A stretch of 55,886 bases of DNA, taken from NCBI GenBank assembly GCA_938036875.1, contig CALHVX010000012.1, positions 1-55,886 of the forward strand. Reading direction: 5' to 3'. The stretch is from an uncultured Pseudomonadales bacterium (GTDB lineage Bacteria; Pseudomonadota; Gammaproteobacteria; Pseudomonadales; Azotimanducaceae). The translations under genes were made by a program, and so were the position numbers. Below the pieces are notes generated by a model, which saw nothing but the letters and a program-made list of their open reading frames with translations, was not told the origin of the DNA and searched no databases. Position 1 is the first letter of the stretch. Each line of letters opens with the position of its first letter. This document shows positions 9,111 through 16,974 of the stretch, piece by piece.

Positions 9111-9479
9111 ATGAAGCAAATGTTCAGTCTGACAGTTTTGTCCGCTTGGCTCCTCGGTTGTTCTGCGGCGCCGCTCGTTGATTTCACTTGGTATCACCCG
9201 CAGGGGGGCGAGCATCTGTTTGCCTTTGATCAAGAGCAGTGTGAAGCCCAAGTCTTGGCGGCGGGACAGGTGATGGGTAGTAATCCTGAAGGTCTATTCT
9301 TCCACTGCATGGGGCAACGAGGATACCTTCTGATTAGTGATGTTCAGATGGCGATGCAATTTCCTGCGTTCGATTTGGTTGTTGTGGAAGACACTAGCAT
9401 TCCAGAAGCTGGGTCAAAAAAAGCGACGCTTGAGATCCTTAAGCCTAATAGATCTTCGCCCCAGGTTTCCCAGCAGTAG
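9111..9479 (+). CDS. Small lipoprotein with C-x(n)-CMxxxGY signature
   Basis: 122 residues from the ATG at 9111, which gives the compact lipoprotein signal MKQMFSLTVLSAWLLGC; an in-frame ATG at 9087 would add 8 residues, and neither has a good ribosome site. The mature part has HLFAFDQEQCEAQ and FFHCMGQRGYLL, the same arrangement as the divergent lipoprotein at 8668-8937. The C-terminal 40 residues look unstructured. Function unknown; the pair may be distant paralogues. Confidence 0.65.
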   Translation: MKQMFSLTVLSAWLLGCSAAPLVDFTWYHPQGGEHLFAFDQEQCEAQVLAAGQVMGSNPEGLFFHCMGQRGYLLISDVQMAMQFPAFDLVVVEDTSIPEAGSKKATLEILKPNRSSPQVSQQ

Positions 9480-9539
9480 CGCAACATACGAAGAGGCCGC
9501 AATGCTTGCGACCCCGATGGCAAAACGGGCTGCTTGGGC

Positions 9540-10304
9540 CTAATCCAGCAGGTACTGCTCTTGCAGACGTTGCATGCCATGCAACCAGCGATCGTAGTCT
9601 GAGGTTTTGCGTTTGATGTAGTCTGCCACTTCCGGGTGCGGCAACACCAAAAAGCGCTCTTCTTTAATGGTTTCAACCACTGCTTCAGCCGCTTGATCCG
9701 GTTCGATCATGCCATCCACCCCGGCCACGCCAGCACCGCCGGCGGTCATAGGGGTTCGCACCGCTTGTGGGCAAAGCACGGAAACCTTGATGCCGTCACG
9801 GCCGTGGGTGATCGCAATCCATTCCGCTAGCGCTACGGCCGCGTGTTTGGTCACCGCGTAGGTCACGGATCCGATCTGCGATAGCAAGCCGGCAGCAGAG
9901 GCGGTATTCAATAGGTAGCCGCCGCCGCGTGCGGTCATGCGCGGCACCATATGACGTGCTGCGTAGACGTGGGACATGGTGTTCACTTCCCAGATTTTTT
10001 GCCAAACCGAGTTCGGTTCATCCAAGCCTTTACCAATGCCAATGCCAGCATTGGAGCAGAACAAATCGATGGGCCCGATGTGTGCTTCGGTGTCTTCGAT
10101 CATACGCAGTAGGGCTTGCTCGTCGGTGACGTCCAAACCAGTGGAGCTACCGCCAACGCTGGCGGCAACGTCGGCCGCGCCGTTCGCGTCCATGTCGGCA
10201 ACCACAATGTGCTTGGCGCCTTCTTTAGCGAAACGCTCGCACATGGCTTTGCCGATGCCACTGGCCCCGCCGGTCACTACAACCACTTTGCCTGCTAGAT
10301 CCAT
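9540..10304 (-). CDS. SDR-family NAD(P)-dependent oxidoreductase
   Basis: 254-residue classical short-chain dehydrogenase. TGGASGIG at residues 11-18 is the nucleotide-binding loop, CSNAG the structural NAG motif, and S136, Y149 and K153 (TAS...YAVTK) form the active site. An Asp after strand beta-2 (VVADMD) favours NAD(H). A GTG four codons upstream (10316) is possible, but MDLAGKVVVVTGG at 10304 is the usual SDR beginning and has AGCAGGATT before it. The substrate is not predictable. It is divergent from the DegQ-like protease gene, with 85 bp between them. Confidence 0.87.
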   Translation of the reverse strand: MDLAGKVVVVTGGASGIGKAMCERFAKEGAKHIVVADMDANGAADVAASVGGSSTGLDVTDEQALLRMIEDTEAHIGPIDLFCSNAGIGIGKGLDEPNSVWQKIWEVNTMSHVYAARHMVPRMTARGGGYLLNTASAAGLLSQIGSVTYAVTKHAAVALAEWIAITHGRDGIKVSVLCPQAVRTPMTAGGAGVAGVDGMIEPDQAAEAVVETIKEERFLVLPHPEVADYIKRKTSDYDRWLHGMQRLQEQYLLD

Positions 10305-10389
10305 AATCCTGCTCACTTGTAGAAAACTTAAGGTTCACCATAGACGTTTTGGGTCGTCGATTCTATATTGGCGGCTTGAGTGACCAGGA

Positions 10390-11778
10390 ATGCCGCTAGT
10401 GGATTTGAAGACCCCTGTTTTTGTTGTGCTGTTGCTTGCCTCGGCGCTCGTTGGAAATGTCGCTAGTGCTGCGCTACCGGCCAAGTTAGCCAATGGTGAC
10501 AGCTTGCCCAGCTTGGCGCCGATGTTAGAACGGGTCATGCCGGCGGTGGTGAACATTGCCACCTACACGGATGTACCGGTGCGTAACCGTTTAATGGAAG
10601 ACCCGCTGTTTCGACGCTTTTTTAGAGCGCCTAAACGCCGACAGTTTAGACGTACCCAAAGTGCTGGCTCGGGTGTGGTTGTGGATGCGCGCAAAGGTCA
10701 TATTGTCACCAACAACCATGTGGTTGAGCGTGCCGATGAGATATCTGTGACCTTGGCAGATGGTCGCACTTTGGTGGCCACCGTTATTGGGCTAGATCCC
10801 AAGGTCGATTTGGCGGTGCTGCAGGTTGATCCTAAAGCGCTAGCGCTGAGGGATGCGCAAATCGAGTTCAGTGATTCGCAAGCGCTGCGGGTGGGTGACT
10901 TTGTTGTTGCTATTGGTAACCCTTTTGGGCTCTCCCAGACGGTGACCAGTGGCATTGTCAGTGCGTTAGGTCGAACCGGCTTGGGTATTGAAGGTTACGA
11001 AGACCTTATTCAAACCGATGCCTCGATTAACCCAGGTAACTCCGGTGGGGCATTGGTCGATCTAAACGGTCGGCTCGTGGGATTAAACACGGCCATCTAC
11101 TCACCAAGTGGCGGCAATGTGGGTATCGGTTTTGCCATACCGGCCAATATGGTGTTAGCCATCATGGAGCAGCTGATCAAGCATGGGTCGGTACGTCGGG
11201 GCTATTTGGGGCTGTCGGTGCAGGGGTTAAACACCGATTTGGCTGCTGCCTTTGGGGTTAAGCGTACCGATGGTGTGGTGGTGGTTGATGTGGAGCCCGG
11301 TAGCGTGGCCGCTGATGCCAAGCTGCAAGCCGGAGACATATTGCTCAAAGTGGGTGAGCGCGAGATTCATCGCGTGTCGGACTTTCATAGCCAGGCGGCA
11401 ATTACCTTTGTGGGCGACAGCTTGCCAACTCGCTTTATTCGTAACGGTCGGGAGCGACGCGCGGTGATGCGGGTATCGGATGACAATTTGGATAAAGTCA
11501 CCGGTGGTCGCTTTGATCCGCGGTTAACCGGAGTTGAGTTACAAGATTTCCGTGAAACCGGTTCAGCAGAAGTTGGTGCTGGGGTAGTGGTAGCCAAAGT
11601 GGATAACAATACTCAAGCTTGGCGTAGCGGTTTGCGAGCCGGAGATGTGGTGGTGGCGGTGAACCGACGGCCAGTGCAAAACCTGGCGGACCTGCGTGAC
11701 AGCATTCGAACTAAGGAGTCTCAGTTGCTGTTTCGGGTTTATCGTGCGGGGCAGTTTGGGTATGTGACGATTCGTTAG
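10390..11778 (+). CDS. Periplasmic Do-type serine protease (DegQ/DegP-like)
   Basis: 462 residues. A signal peptide (FVVLLLASALVGNVASAA) sends it to the periplasm. The trypsin-like domain has the triad H110 (TNNHVV), D140 (KVDLAV) and S218 (NPGNSGG), and is followed by two PDZ domains (about 260-350 and 370-460). It degrades or chaperones misfolded envelope proteins. The AGGA directly before ATG 10390 is too close to act for it and is better spaced for GTG 10399; TTG 10405 would give a typical MKTPVFVV signal start. The true N-terminus may therefore be 3-5 residues shorter. Confidence 0.92.
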   Translation: MPLVDLKTPVFVVLLLASALVGNVASAALPAKLANGDSLPSLAPMLERVMPAVVNIATYTDVPVRNRLMEDPLFRRFFRAPKRRQFRRTQSAGSGVVVDARKGHIVTNNHVVERADEISVTLADGRTLVATVIGLDPKVDLAVLQVDPKALALRDAQIEFSDSQALRVGDFVVAIGNPFGLSQTVTSGIVSALGRTGLGIEGYEDLIQTDASINPGNSGGALVDLNGRLVGLNTAIYSPSGGNVGIGFAIPANMVLAIMEQLIKHGSVRRGYLGLSVQGLNTDLAAAFGVKRTDGVVVVDVEPGSVAADAKLQAGDILLKVGEREIHRVSDFHSQAAITFVGDSLPTRFIRNGRERRAVMRVSDDNLDKVTGGRFDPRLTGVELQDFRETGSAEVGAGVVVAKVDNNTQAWRSGLRAGDVVVAVNRRPVQNLADLRDSIRTKESQLLFRVYRAGQFGYVTIR

Positions 11779-11795
11779 CGCAGGATTGGAAAGTT

Positions 11796-11820
11796 CGACC
11801 GACCCTGGTTGGGCCGGTCG
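11796..11820. terminator. Stem-loop between convergent degQ-like and adh genes
   Basis: CGACCG and CGGTCG form a 6-bp stem, extended after one A-C mismatch by CCC/GGG around the loop TGGTT. It lies exactly between two convergent genes, which suggests a bidirectional terminator, but no T-tract follows on either strand. Confidence 0.45.
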
Positions 11821-11837
11821 CGAGGTTTATTGTTGGT

Positions 11838-12920
11838 TTACTCAAACATAATAACGCTGCGAGCAACCTCGCCCGTCTTCAACGCTTCCATCCCTTCATT
11901 CACGTCTTCGAGCTTGATGCGGCGTGAAATCAAGTCATCTAAGTGCAAGCGACCTTGCAGGTAGAAGTCCACAAAGCGCGGCATATCCACGCGGAACCGG
12001 TTGGAGCCCATGTTGGAGCCTTGAATTTTTCGTTCCATCAAAAATTCGGGACCATGTAGCTCGATCTGGGTTCCCACAGGGATCATGCCAATAATGGTAG
12101 CGGTGCCGCCGCGACCTAACATCTTGAACGCCTGCTCGGTGGTTTGCTTTAAGCCAATGGCTTCGAACGAGTAGTGCACGCCGCCACTGGTTAGCTCGCG
12201 CACGGCTTCAACTGCATCCACCTCTTTGGCGTTGATCACGTCGGTGGCACCAAATTTGCGAGCTAGGTCGAGCTTGGATGGCAGCGCATCAATGGCAATG
12301 ATGCGTGATGCACCGGCGATGGCCGCGCCATTGATGGCGGATAGGCCAACGCCACCACAACCGATCACGGCAACCGTGGCACCAGGTTCAACAGCCGCCG
12401 TGTGGATCACCGCGCCAACACCCGTGGTCACCCCGCAGCCGATCAAGGCAGCACGGTCTAGAGGCATGTCGCGATCCACTTTGGCCAACGCATGTTCGTG
12501 GATCAGCATACGTTCAGCAAAGCTGGATAGGTTGAGGAACTGAGCAATGGCTTCGTCACCCCGGTTGAGGCGTGGTGCCTCGGTAGGCGTGCGCTGCAGC
12601 TCGGGCTCTTGGCATAAGGACATATGGCCGGTTAGGCAGTCCTCACAATGGCCACAGAAAGCGGACAAGCAAGTGATGACGTGGTCGCCCGGCTTCACGT
12701 AGGTTACATCGCTACCTACCGCCTCAACGATGCCGGCAGATTCGTGGCCTAGAACCGCTGGTAATGGATAGGGGTAGGAGCCATCTTGAAAGTGTAGGTC
12801 TGAGTGGCAGACGCCGGCCGCAACGGTGCGGACCAAGACCTCTCTTGGGGCTGGATTGCCGTGGGATATGTCTTCAATCACCAGCGGTTTGTTGATTTCG
12901 CGTAACACTGCAGCTTTCAT
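11838..12920 (-). CDS. Zinc-dependent alcohol dehydrogenase (MDR family)
   Basis: 360 residues from the ATG at 12920, which has GGGA upstream; the frame is open 20 codons further but without a family match. Catalytic zinc ligands are visible in GVCHSD and LGHES, and the structural zinc set in CGHCEDCLTGHMSLC. The Rossmann segment VIGCGGVGLSA with Asp in IAIDA favours NAD. It resembles the class III / Zn-dependent ADH-like group that oxidises alcohols or aldehyde adducts; the substrate is unresolved. It is divergent from folK. Confidence 0.9.
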   Translation of the reverse strand: MKAAVLREINKPLVIEDISHGNPAPREVLVRTVAAGVCHSDLHFQDGSYPYPLPAVLGHESAGIVEAVGSDVTYVKPGDHVITCLSAFCGHCEDCLTGHMSLCQEPELQRTPTEAPRLNRGDEAIAQFLNLSSFAERMLIHEHALAKVDRDMPLDRAALIGCGVTTGVGAVIHTAAVEPGATVAVIGCGGVGLSAINGAAIAGASRIIAIDALPSKLDLARKFGATDVINAKEVDAVEAVRELTSGGVHYSFEAIGLKQTTEQAFKMLGRGGTATIIGMIPVGTQIELHGPEFLMERKIQGSNMGSNRFRVDMPRFVDFYLQGRLHLDDLISRRIKLEDVNEGMEALKTGEVARSVIMFE

Positions 12921-13044
12921 AGCGGTCCCGTTCCCTTGCATGCCTAAGTCAGGGGTTGAGTCTGCCAGGGGCTCTGCCAATTTGCTACAGCCGCTCGGCA
13001 GCCCCTGCTACTATGCGCAGGCAAAGTAGAGCAAGCGGTGTGAA

Positions 13045-13563
13045 GTGAGCACAGATCCACAAGTGTTGGTGGGCCTAGGGTCCAATCAAGGTGAGTCCAC
13101 AGCCATCTTAAAGGCGGCATTGGTGGGGTTACGGGCTTGTGCTGCCTCTGATTTGCGCTGTAGCCGCTTATGGCGAACCTCGCCGGTCGATTGCCCACCC
13201 GGATCGCCCGATTTCCTCAATGCCGCGGTAGCCTTCGATGCATTGCCTGGGATATCGCCCGAAGCGATGTTGCGTCGTCTTAAGTTGTTAGAACGTGAGC
13301 AGGGCCGAACGCAGCACTATCAGCGTAATGCCCCCCGACCTTTGGATTTGGACCTACTGCTATTTGGCGATGAACAGCGCAATTTGCCCTGGTTTACGCT
13401 GCCCCATCCGCGGGCCATCGACCGACAGTTTGTGCTGCGTCCGGCGGCTGAGGTTGTACCCGATCGGGTGTGGCCAGGTACCAGCAGCACCATAGCTGAG
13501 CTGCTATCGGCCTTGCACACAGACGAGCAATTGGAGTTGGTATGCGATCAATCCTGGGAGTAA
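13045..13563 (+). CDS. folK: 2-amino-4-hydroxy-6-hydroxymethyldihydropteridine diphosphokinase
   Basis: Transfers pyrophosphate from ATP to 6-hydroxymethyl-7,8-dihydropterin in folate synthesis. The 172-residue protein has the family hallmarks: GLGSNQG near the N-terminus, LWRTSPVD, FLNAAV, and RPLDLDLLLFG with the metal-binding Asp pair, then LPHPR. A GTG start is used and its ribosome site is weak. folB and folP are not beside it; instead a secreted protein gene overlaps its end by 22 bp, implying translational coupling. Confidence 0.93.
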   Translation: MSTDPQVLVGLGSNQGESTAILKAALVGLRACAASDLRCSRLWRTSPVDCPPGSPDFLNAAVAFDALPGISPEAMLRRLKLLEREQGRTQHYQRNAPRPLDLDLLLFGDEQRNLPWFTLPHPRAIDRQFVLRPAAEVVPDRVWPGTSSTIAELLSALHTDEQLELVCDQSWE

Positions 13564-14417
13564 CGCATCGAAACCTACTGTGGTTGCTGGTTGCTAGCAC
13601 GCTTGCGCCCAGCGCCTGGGCATATAACGAAAAGCTGCATCAGCAGTTCACTTTTCTTGCGGCCAAACAATTTAACCTATGCATCGAAGAGCTTGAGTTG
13701 GGGTTGCCACCCTTTAGTCCACTGCAGGTGCGCTATGTGGCGCGGGCCAATGTGCAGCAGGCGCACAGCAAATTTTTCACCCGACTGTTCCGCTGGAACT
13801 ACTACAACCGTAAGGATCAATCCGCCAACAATTGGTTATGGGTTCTGGATACGCGCTTCCATAGCCATTTTGATGAGGTGCAAAAGCGCTTGAGCTCGCC
13901 TCGCGACGAGGCTGCGGGTTATCGAGACCTGGGGCGGGTGGCGAACTATGTGCAAACGGTGACCTCACCAGCGCGCGCTGTGCCCGTGTACACCGCCCGT
14001 TGGTGGCGCTTGAACACCACGGATCGCTTTGATGAGTACCCCATGGACGAAGCCAGCGTGGCGGCGGCCATCAGTGGGAGTTGTCCAGTTCTGCTTGAGC
14101 CAGGTCAGGGGTTTGAGGCGGTGCTGAAAGCGGTGGCAGAATCGACTTTGGCCGCGGTCGAAGCGCCCATCAATGGCATGCCGACAACCTGGGCCGCCTT
14201 TTGGGAGCCTGATCGTAAGGCCGGCAGCTTTGGTGAGTATGGTCCTGCGGGCAACAATTTTGGCCGCGAGACCACCTTTCGCTGTGGCTCGGAGCAACGT
14301 TGCGTGTTGTTGGAAGATGATCCGCTGTATGCCCAGTTTGCGTTGCAGCGTCACATCGCGGCGGTGATTGGCACCATGCGGGTGATGCATCTAGCGAGCT
14401 TGATCGAGCAAAATTAG
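13542..14417 (+). CDS. Secreted protein of unknown function, possible S1/P1 nuclease-phospholipase C-like fold
   Basis: 291 residues with a signal peptide ending in PSAWA, so exported. The mature protein would begin YNEKLHQQFTFLAAKQFN, which recalls the N-terminal aromatic-x(n)-His helix of zinc-dependent phospholipase C and S1/P1 nucleases. A second segment, LGRVANYVQTVTSPARAVPV, resembles their LGxxxHYxQDxxxPxH helix but lacks the His and Asp ligands. It may therefore be an inactive or differently metallated relative; this is a weak by-eye match. The start codon lies inside the end of folK. I do not recognise a named family with confidence. Confidence 0.7.
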   Translation: MRSILGVTHRNLLWLLVASTLAPSAWAYNEKLHQQFTFLAAKQFNLCIEELELGLPPFSPLQVRYVARANVQQAHSKFFTRLFRWNYYNRKDQSANNWLWVLDTRFHSHFDEVQKRLSSPRDEAAGYRDLGRVANYVQTVTSPARAVPVYTARWWRLNTTDRFDEYPMDEASVAAAISGSCPVLLEPGQGFEAVLKAVAESTLAAVEAPINGMPTTWAAFWEPDRKAGSFGEYGPAGNNFGRETTFRCGSEQRCVLLEDDPLYAQFALQRHIAAVIGTMRVMHLASLIEQN

Positions 14418-14449
14418 GCATACTCGCCGCTTAAGTTTCGCTATGGCTT

Positions 14450-15388
14450 GTGCTTGTGAATTTGGGTGTCACCCCTTGGAATTTTGCCGACTTGTCTGCA
14501 GCCTCGTTATGCGCCCAGGCGCAACTGGCTGAGTCCTTAGGTTGCCATTCGTTTTGGCTGCCAGAAAATCACTTTAATGTGGGCGCCATCCCGGACCCCT
14601 TGATGTTGCTAGCCAGCGTTGCTGGCGCAACCCAGTCCATTCGCTTGGCCACCACCTCTTACCTGTTGACCTTGCGCAACCCGCTGCAAGCGGCGGAGCA
14701 AGTGGCCGTGCTGGATCAACTAAGCAATGGTCGGGTTATCTTGGGGGTTGGGCGTGGTTATGCGGCTGACATGCTGGCGGCATTTAAAGTAGTGCCAAAA
14801 GATAAACGGCGAATTTTTGCGGATACCTTGGAGGTGATGCAGCAGGCTTGGTCTGGGGAACCGGTGGCTATAGGTGAGCCTAAGGCCGACGGCGAGGTCA
14901 CCACCATCACGCTGGACCCCTTGCCGGTGCAGAAACCCCATCCGCCCATCTGGGTTGCCGCCTTTGGACCCTTGGCGTTGGCGCAGGCAGGGCGTTTAGG
15001 CATGCCATATGTTGCTTCCCCCATGGAGTCCATGGCGGAGTTAGAAGAAAATTTAAGTAAGTATCGTCAAGCGGGCCTGGACGCAGGCCAGACACCGGCC
15101 GCGGAAGTGCCCGTAATGCGCAGCGTTTTTGTTTGTGAAGATGCCAAGCGTACCTTAGAGCTACGAGAAGCCCTAGCGGGTTCACGGTTGCGGCTAGGTA
15201 AATCAGAAGTGATGCCGGCGCAAGAATGGGCCATTGTTGGCGATGCAGGTTACGTGCGTGAAAAAGTGGCCGAGTATCAGGCGCGACTTGGGATGACACA
15301 CCTCATCGCAACGCGGCTGCGCTTGCCTGGGCTAGAGCAGCCAGAGCTCGAAGATTCATTGGCAACGCTAGCAAATTTGTTAGCTTGA
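14450..15388 (+). CDS. LLM-class flavin-dependent oxidoreductase (luciferase-like)
   Basis: 312 residues with the bacterial luciferase-like TIM-barrel pattern: LGCHSFWLPENHF, RLATTSYLLTLRNPLQAAEQVAVLDQ (core LRNPLQAAE) and SNGRVILGVGRGY, then PPIWVAAFGP in the second half. These enzymes use FMN or F420 to oxidise or monooxygenate small molecules; no substrate can be assigned. Start is GTG 14450 or GTG 14456, both without a clear ribosome site. It follows the secreted protein gene by 32 bp on the same strand. Confidence 0.87.
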   Translation: MLVNLGVTPWNFADLSAASLCAQAQLAESLGCHSFWLPENHFNVGAIPDPLMLLASVAGATQSIRLATTSYLLTLRNPLQAAEQVAVLDQLSNGRVILGVGRGYAADMLAAFKVVPKDKRRIFADTLEVMQQAWSGEPVAIGEPKADGEVTTITLDPLPVQKPHPPIWVAAFGPLALAQAGRLGMPYVASPMESMAELEENLSKYRQAGLDAGQTPAAEVPVMRSVFVCEDAKRTLELREALAGSRLRLGKSEVMPAQEWAIVGDAGYVREKVAEYQARLGMTHLIATRLRLPGLEQPELEDSLATLANLLA

Positions 15389-15456
15389 GCGGCTGGGCGA
15401 ACGACTCAACGACTAGCAGTTAAGCGACTAGGATTAACCAAATAGGAGAGGGCATC

Positions 15457-16467
15457 ATGACATTCAAAGTACTGTGGCCACAAATGCGCTGGCCAGATTC
15501 GCGCGACATCGAAATTTCCAGTGTTGCTGATCTTGGTGAAGCCCAGTTTTGCGAACGCTTTGCAGATGTAACCGACGAGCAATGGGCCAACTGCGATGCC
15601 CTGGTCACCGTCAATGATATTCCGGCAGAGTATCGTGACAAGCTAAAAAAATGTCGCATCCTAGTCACCCCTAAAGTGGGTTTTGATAACTTAGATATAG
15701 CGGAGTGGGGCCAGCGTGGCATGCCGGTTTGCAACGTGCCGGATTACGGCACCATGGAGGTGGCTGACCATGCGATGGCTCTGATGTTGTCGCTGATGAA
15801 AGGTATTACTTTTCACACCCGCGAGCTAAAGCAAGATCCTAAGGGTTTGTGGCGCCCGGCACTAAACCCTTACGGCAAACGCTTGTCGAGTTGCGTGTTG
15901 GGCATTGTGGGTTTGGGTCGTATTGGTACAGCAGTTGCTTTGCGCGCCAAAGCCTTTGGTATGGATGTTCGATTCTACGATCCCTATGCAGAGAACGGCC
16001 GGGATCTTTCGATTGGGGTTACCCGCGTTCAGTCTTTAGAAGAGCTGTTTGCTCAGAGCGATGTGGTCTCGCTGCATGCACCGCTAAGCGATGCAACAGA
16101 AAAGCTGATTAACGCTGAAGTGTTGGCCCACAGCAAGCCGGGCCTGATTTTGATCAACACCGCACGCGGCCCTATCATCGATCTAGATGCCCTTTATCAG
16201 GCGCTGCGCGATGACACAATATTGGCCACCGGGCTAGATGTGTTGCCTGAAGAGCCAGCCAATCCGGAGCATCCGTTGATCAAAGCATGGGCGGCCAACG
16301 AAGAGTGGATTGACCATCGCATGGTGATCACCCCGCATTCGGCTTTTTATACCCCGGAAAGCGTTTACGATATGCGCTACAAAGGCGGGGAAATTGCGGT
16401 GCGTTATTTGTCCGGTGGGACATTAGATAACTGTGTTAACGCGGAGTTTGTCGCTAACTATCGTTAA
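15457..16467 (+). CDS. D-2-hydroxyacid dehydrogenase, CtBP-like
   Basis: 336-residue NAD-dependent dehydrogenase. The substrate-binding domain flanks a Rossmann domain with VLGIVGLGRIGTAVA. Catalytic residues of the family are visible: Arg in INTARGP, Glu in DVLPEEP and His in ITPHSAFY. The phrase VPDYGTMEVADHAM is typical of the C-terminal-binding-protein branch of the family. AGGAGAG lies 9 bp before the ATG. It probably reduces a 2-oxo acid or oxidises a D-2-hydroxy acid. Its stop overlaps the stop of the convergent DUF4156 gene. Confidence 0.88.
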   Translation: MTFKVLWPQMRWPDSRDIEISSVADLGEAQFCERFADVTDEQWANCDALVTVNDIPAEYRDKLKKCRILVTPKVGFDNLDIAEWGQRGMPVCNVPDYGTMEVADHAMALMLSLMKGITFHTRELKQDPKGLWRPALNPYGKRLSSCVLGIVGLGRIGTAVALRAKAFGMDVRFYDPYAENGRDLSIGVTRVQSLEELFAQSDVVSLHAPLSDATEKLINAEVLAHSKPGLILINTARGPIIDLDALYQALRDDTILATGLDVLPEEPANPEHPLIKAWAANEEWIDHRMVITPHSAFYTPESVYDMRYKGGEIAVRYLSGGTLDNCVNAEFVANYR

Positions 16468-16784
16468 CCCACAGCTGCGCAGCGATACGCGGTGAAGTCC
16501 TGCTCGCCGTTTTTTGGCATGCCATGTTGGACAAGGTTTGTTGCATCCATTGCAGCGGCGCTATTGCGTGCCAGTATGTACAACTCTTCCTGAATTTTTG
16601 CGTCACCTCGCTCCATGATCAGCTTGGATTGTGTGTTAACAGAGATGATGCCGACTCGCTGGCACTGAGCAATATCGCCGGCGTAGCCGATTTGTACGTG
16701 CTTAGCGGTAGGTTTGAGGTCAACCCAGGTGCAGCCAGTGGTGGCAAGAGCAACGGCGACAACGGTGGTCATTTTCTTGAGCAT
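16464..16784 (-). CDS. DUF4156-type lipoprotein
   Basis: 106 residues from the ATG at 16784, which has TAGGA 6 bp upstream; the longer open frame to 16892 lacks support. MLKKMTTVVAVALATTGC is a lipoprotein signal. The mature part (LKPTAKHVQIG, CQRVGIISV, ELYILARNSAAAMDATNLV, C near the end) fits the DUF4156 pattern of small enterobacterial YjeI-like lipoproteins. Function is unknown. It overlaps the stop of the hydroxyacid dehydrogenase gene by 4 bp. Confidence 0.75.
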   Translation of the reverse strand: MLKKMTTVVAVALATTGCTWVDLKPTAKHVQIGYAGDIAQCQRVGIISVNTQSKLIMERGDAKIQEELYILARNSAAAMDATNLVQHGMPKNGEQDFTAYRCAAVG

Positions 16785-16974
16785 GATTGATCCTAGATCA
16801 TGGTGATAGCCGCGCCAGTGTAAGTCCGTCTGGTGAAGGCTCGCTGTTGCATTGATCACAAAATGTACCCTGAATGTTCTCGCGCTGGTCAATCACCTGT
16901 CTAGTTAGCGTTTGCTGCTAGATAGTTGATGACTGAGGTTGGATCTACGGGTGTTTTATTTGTCCAACAATTTT

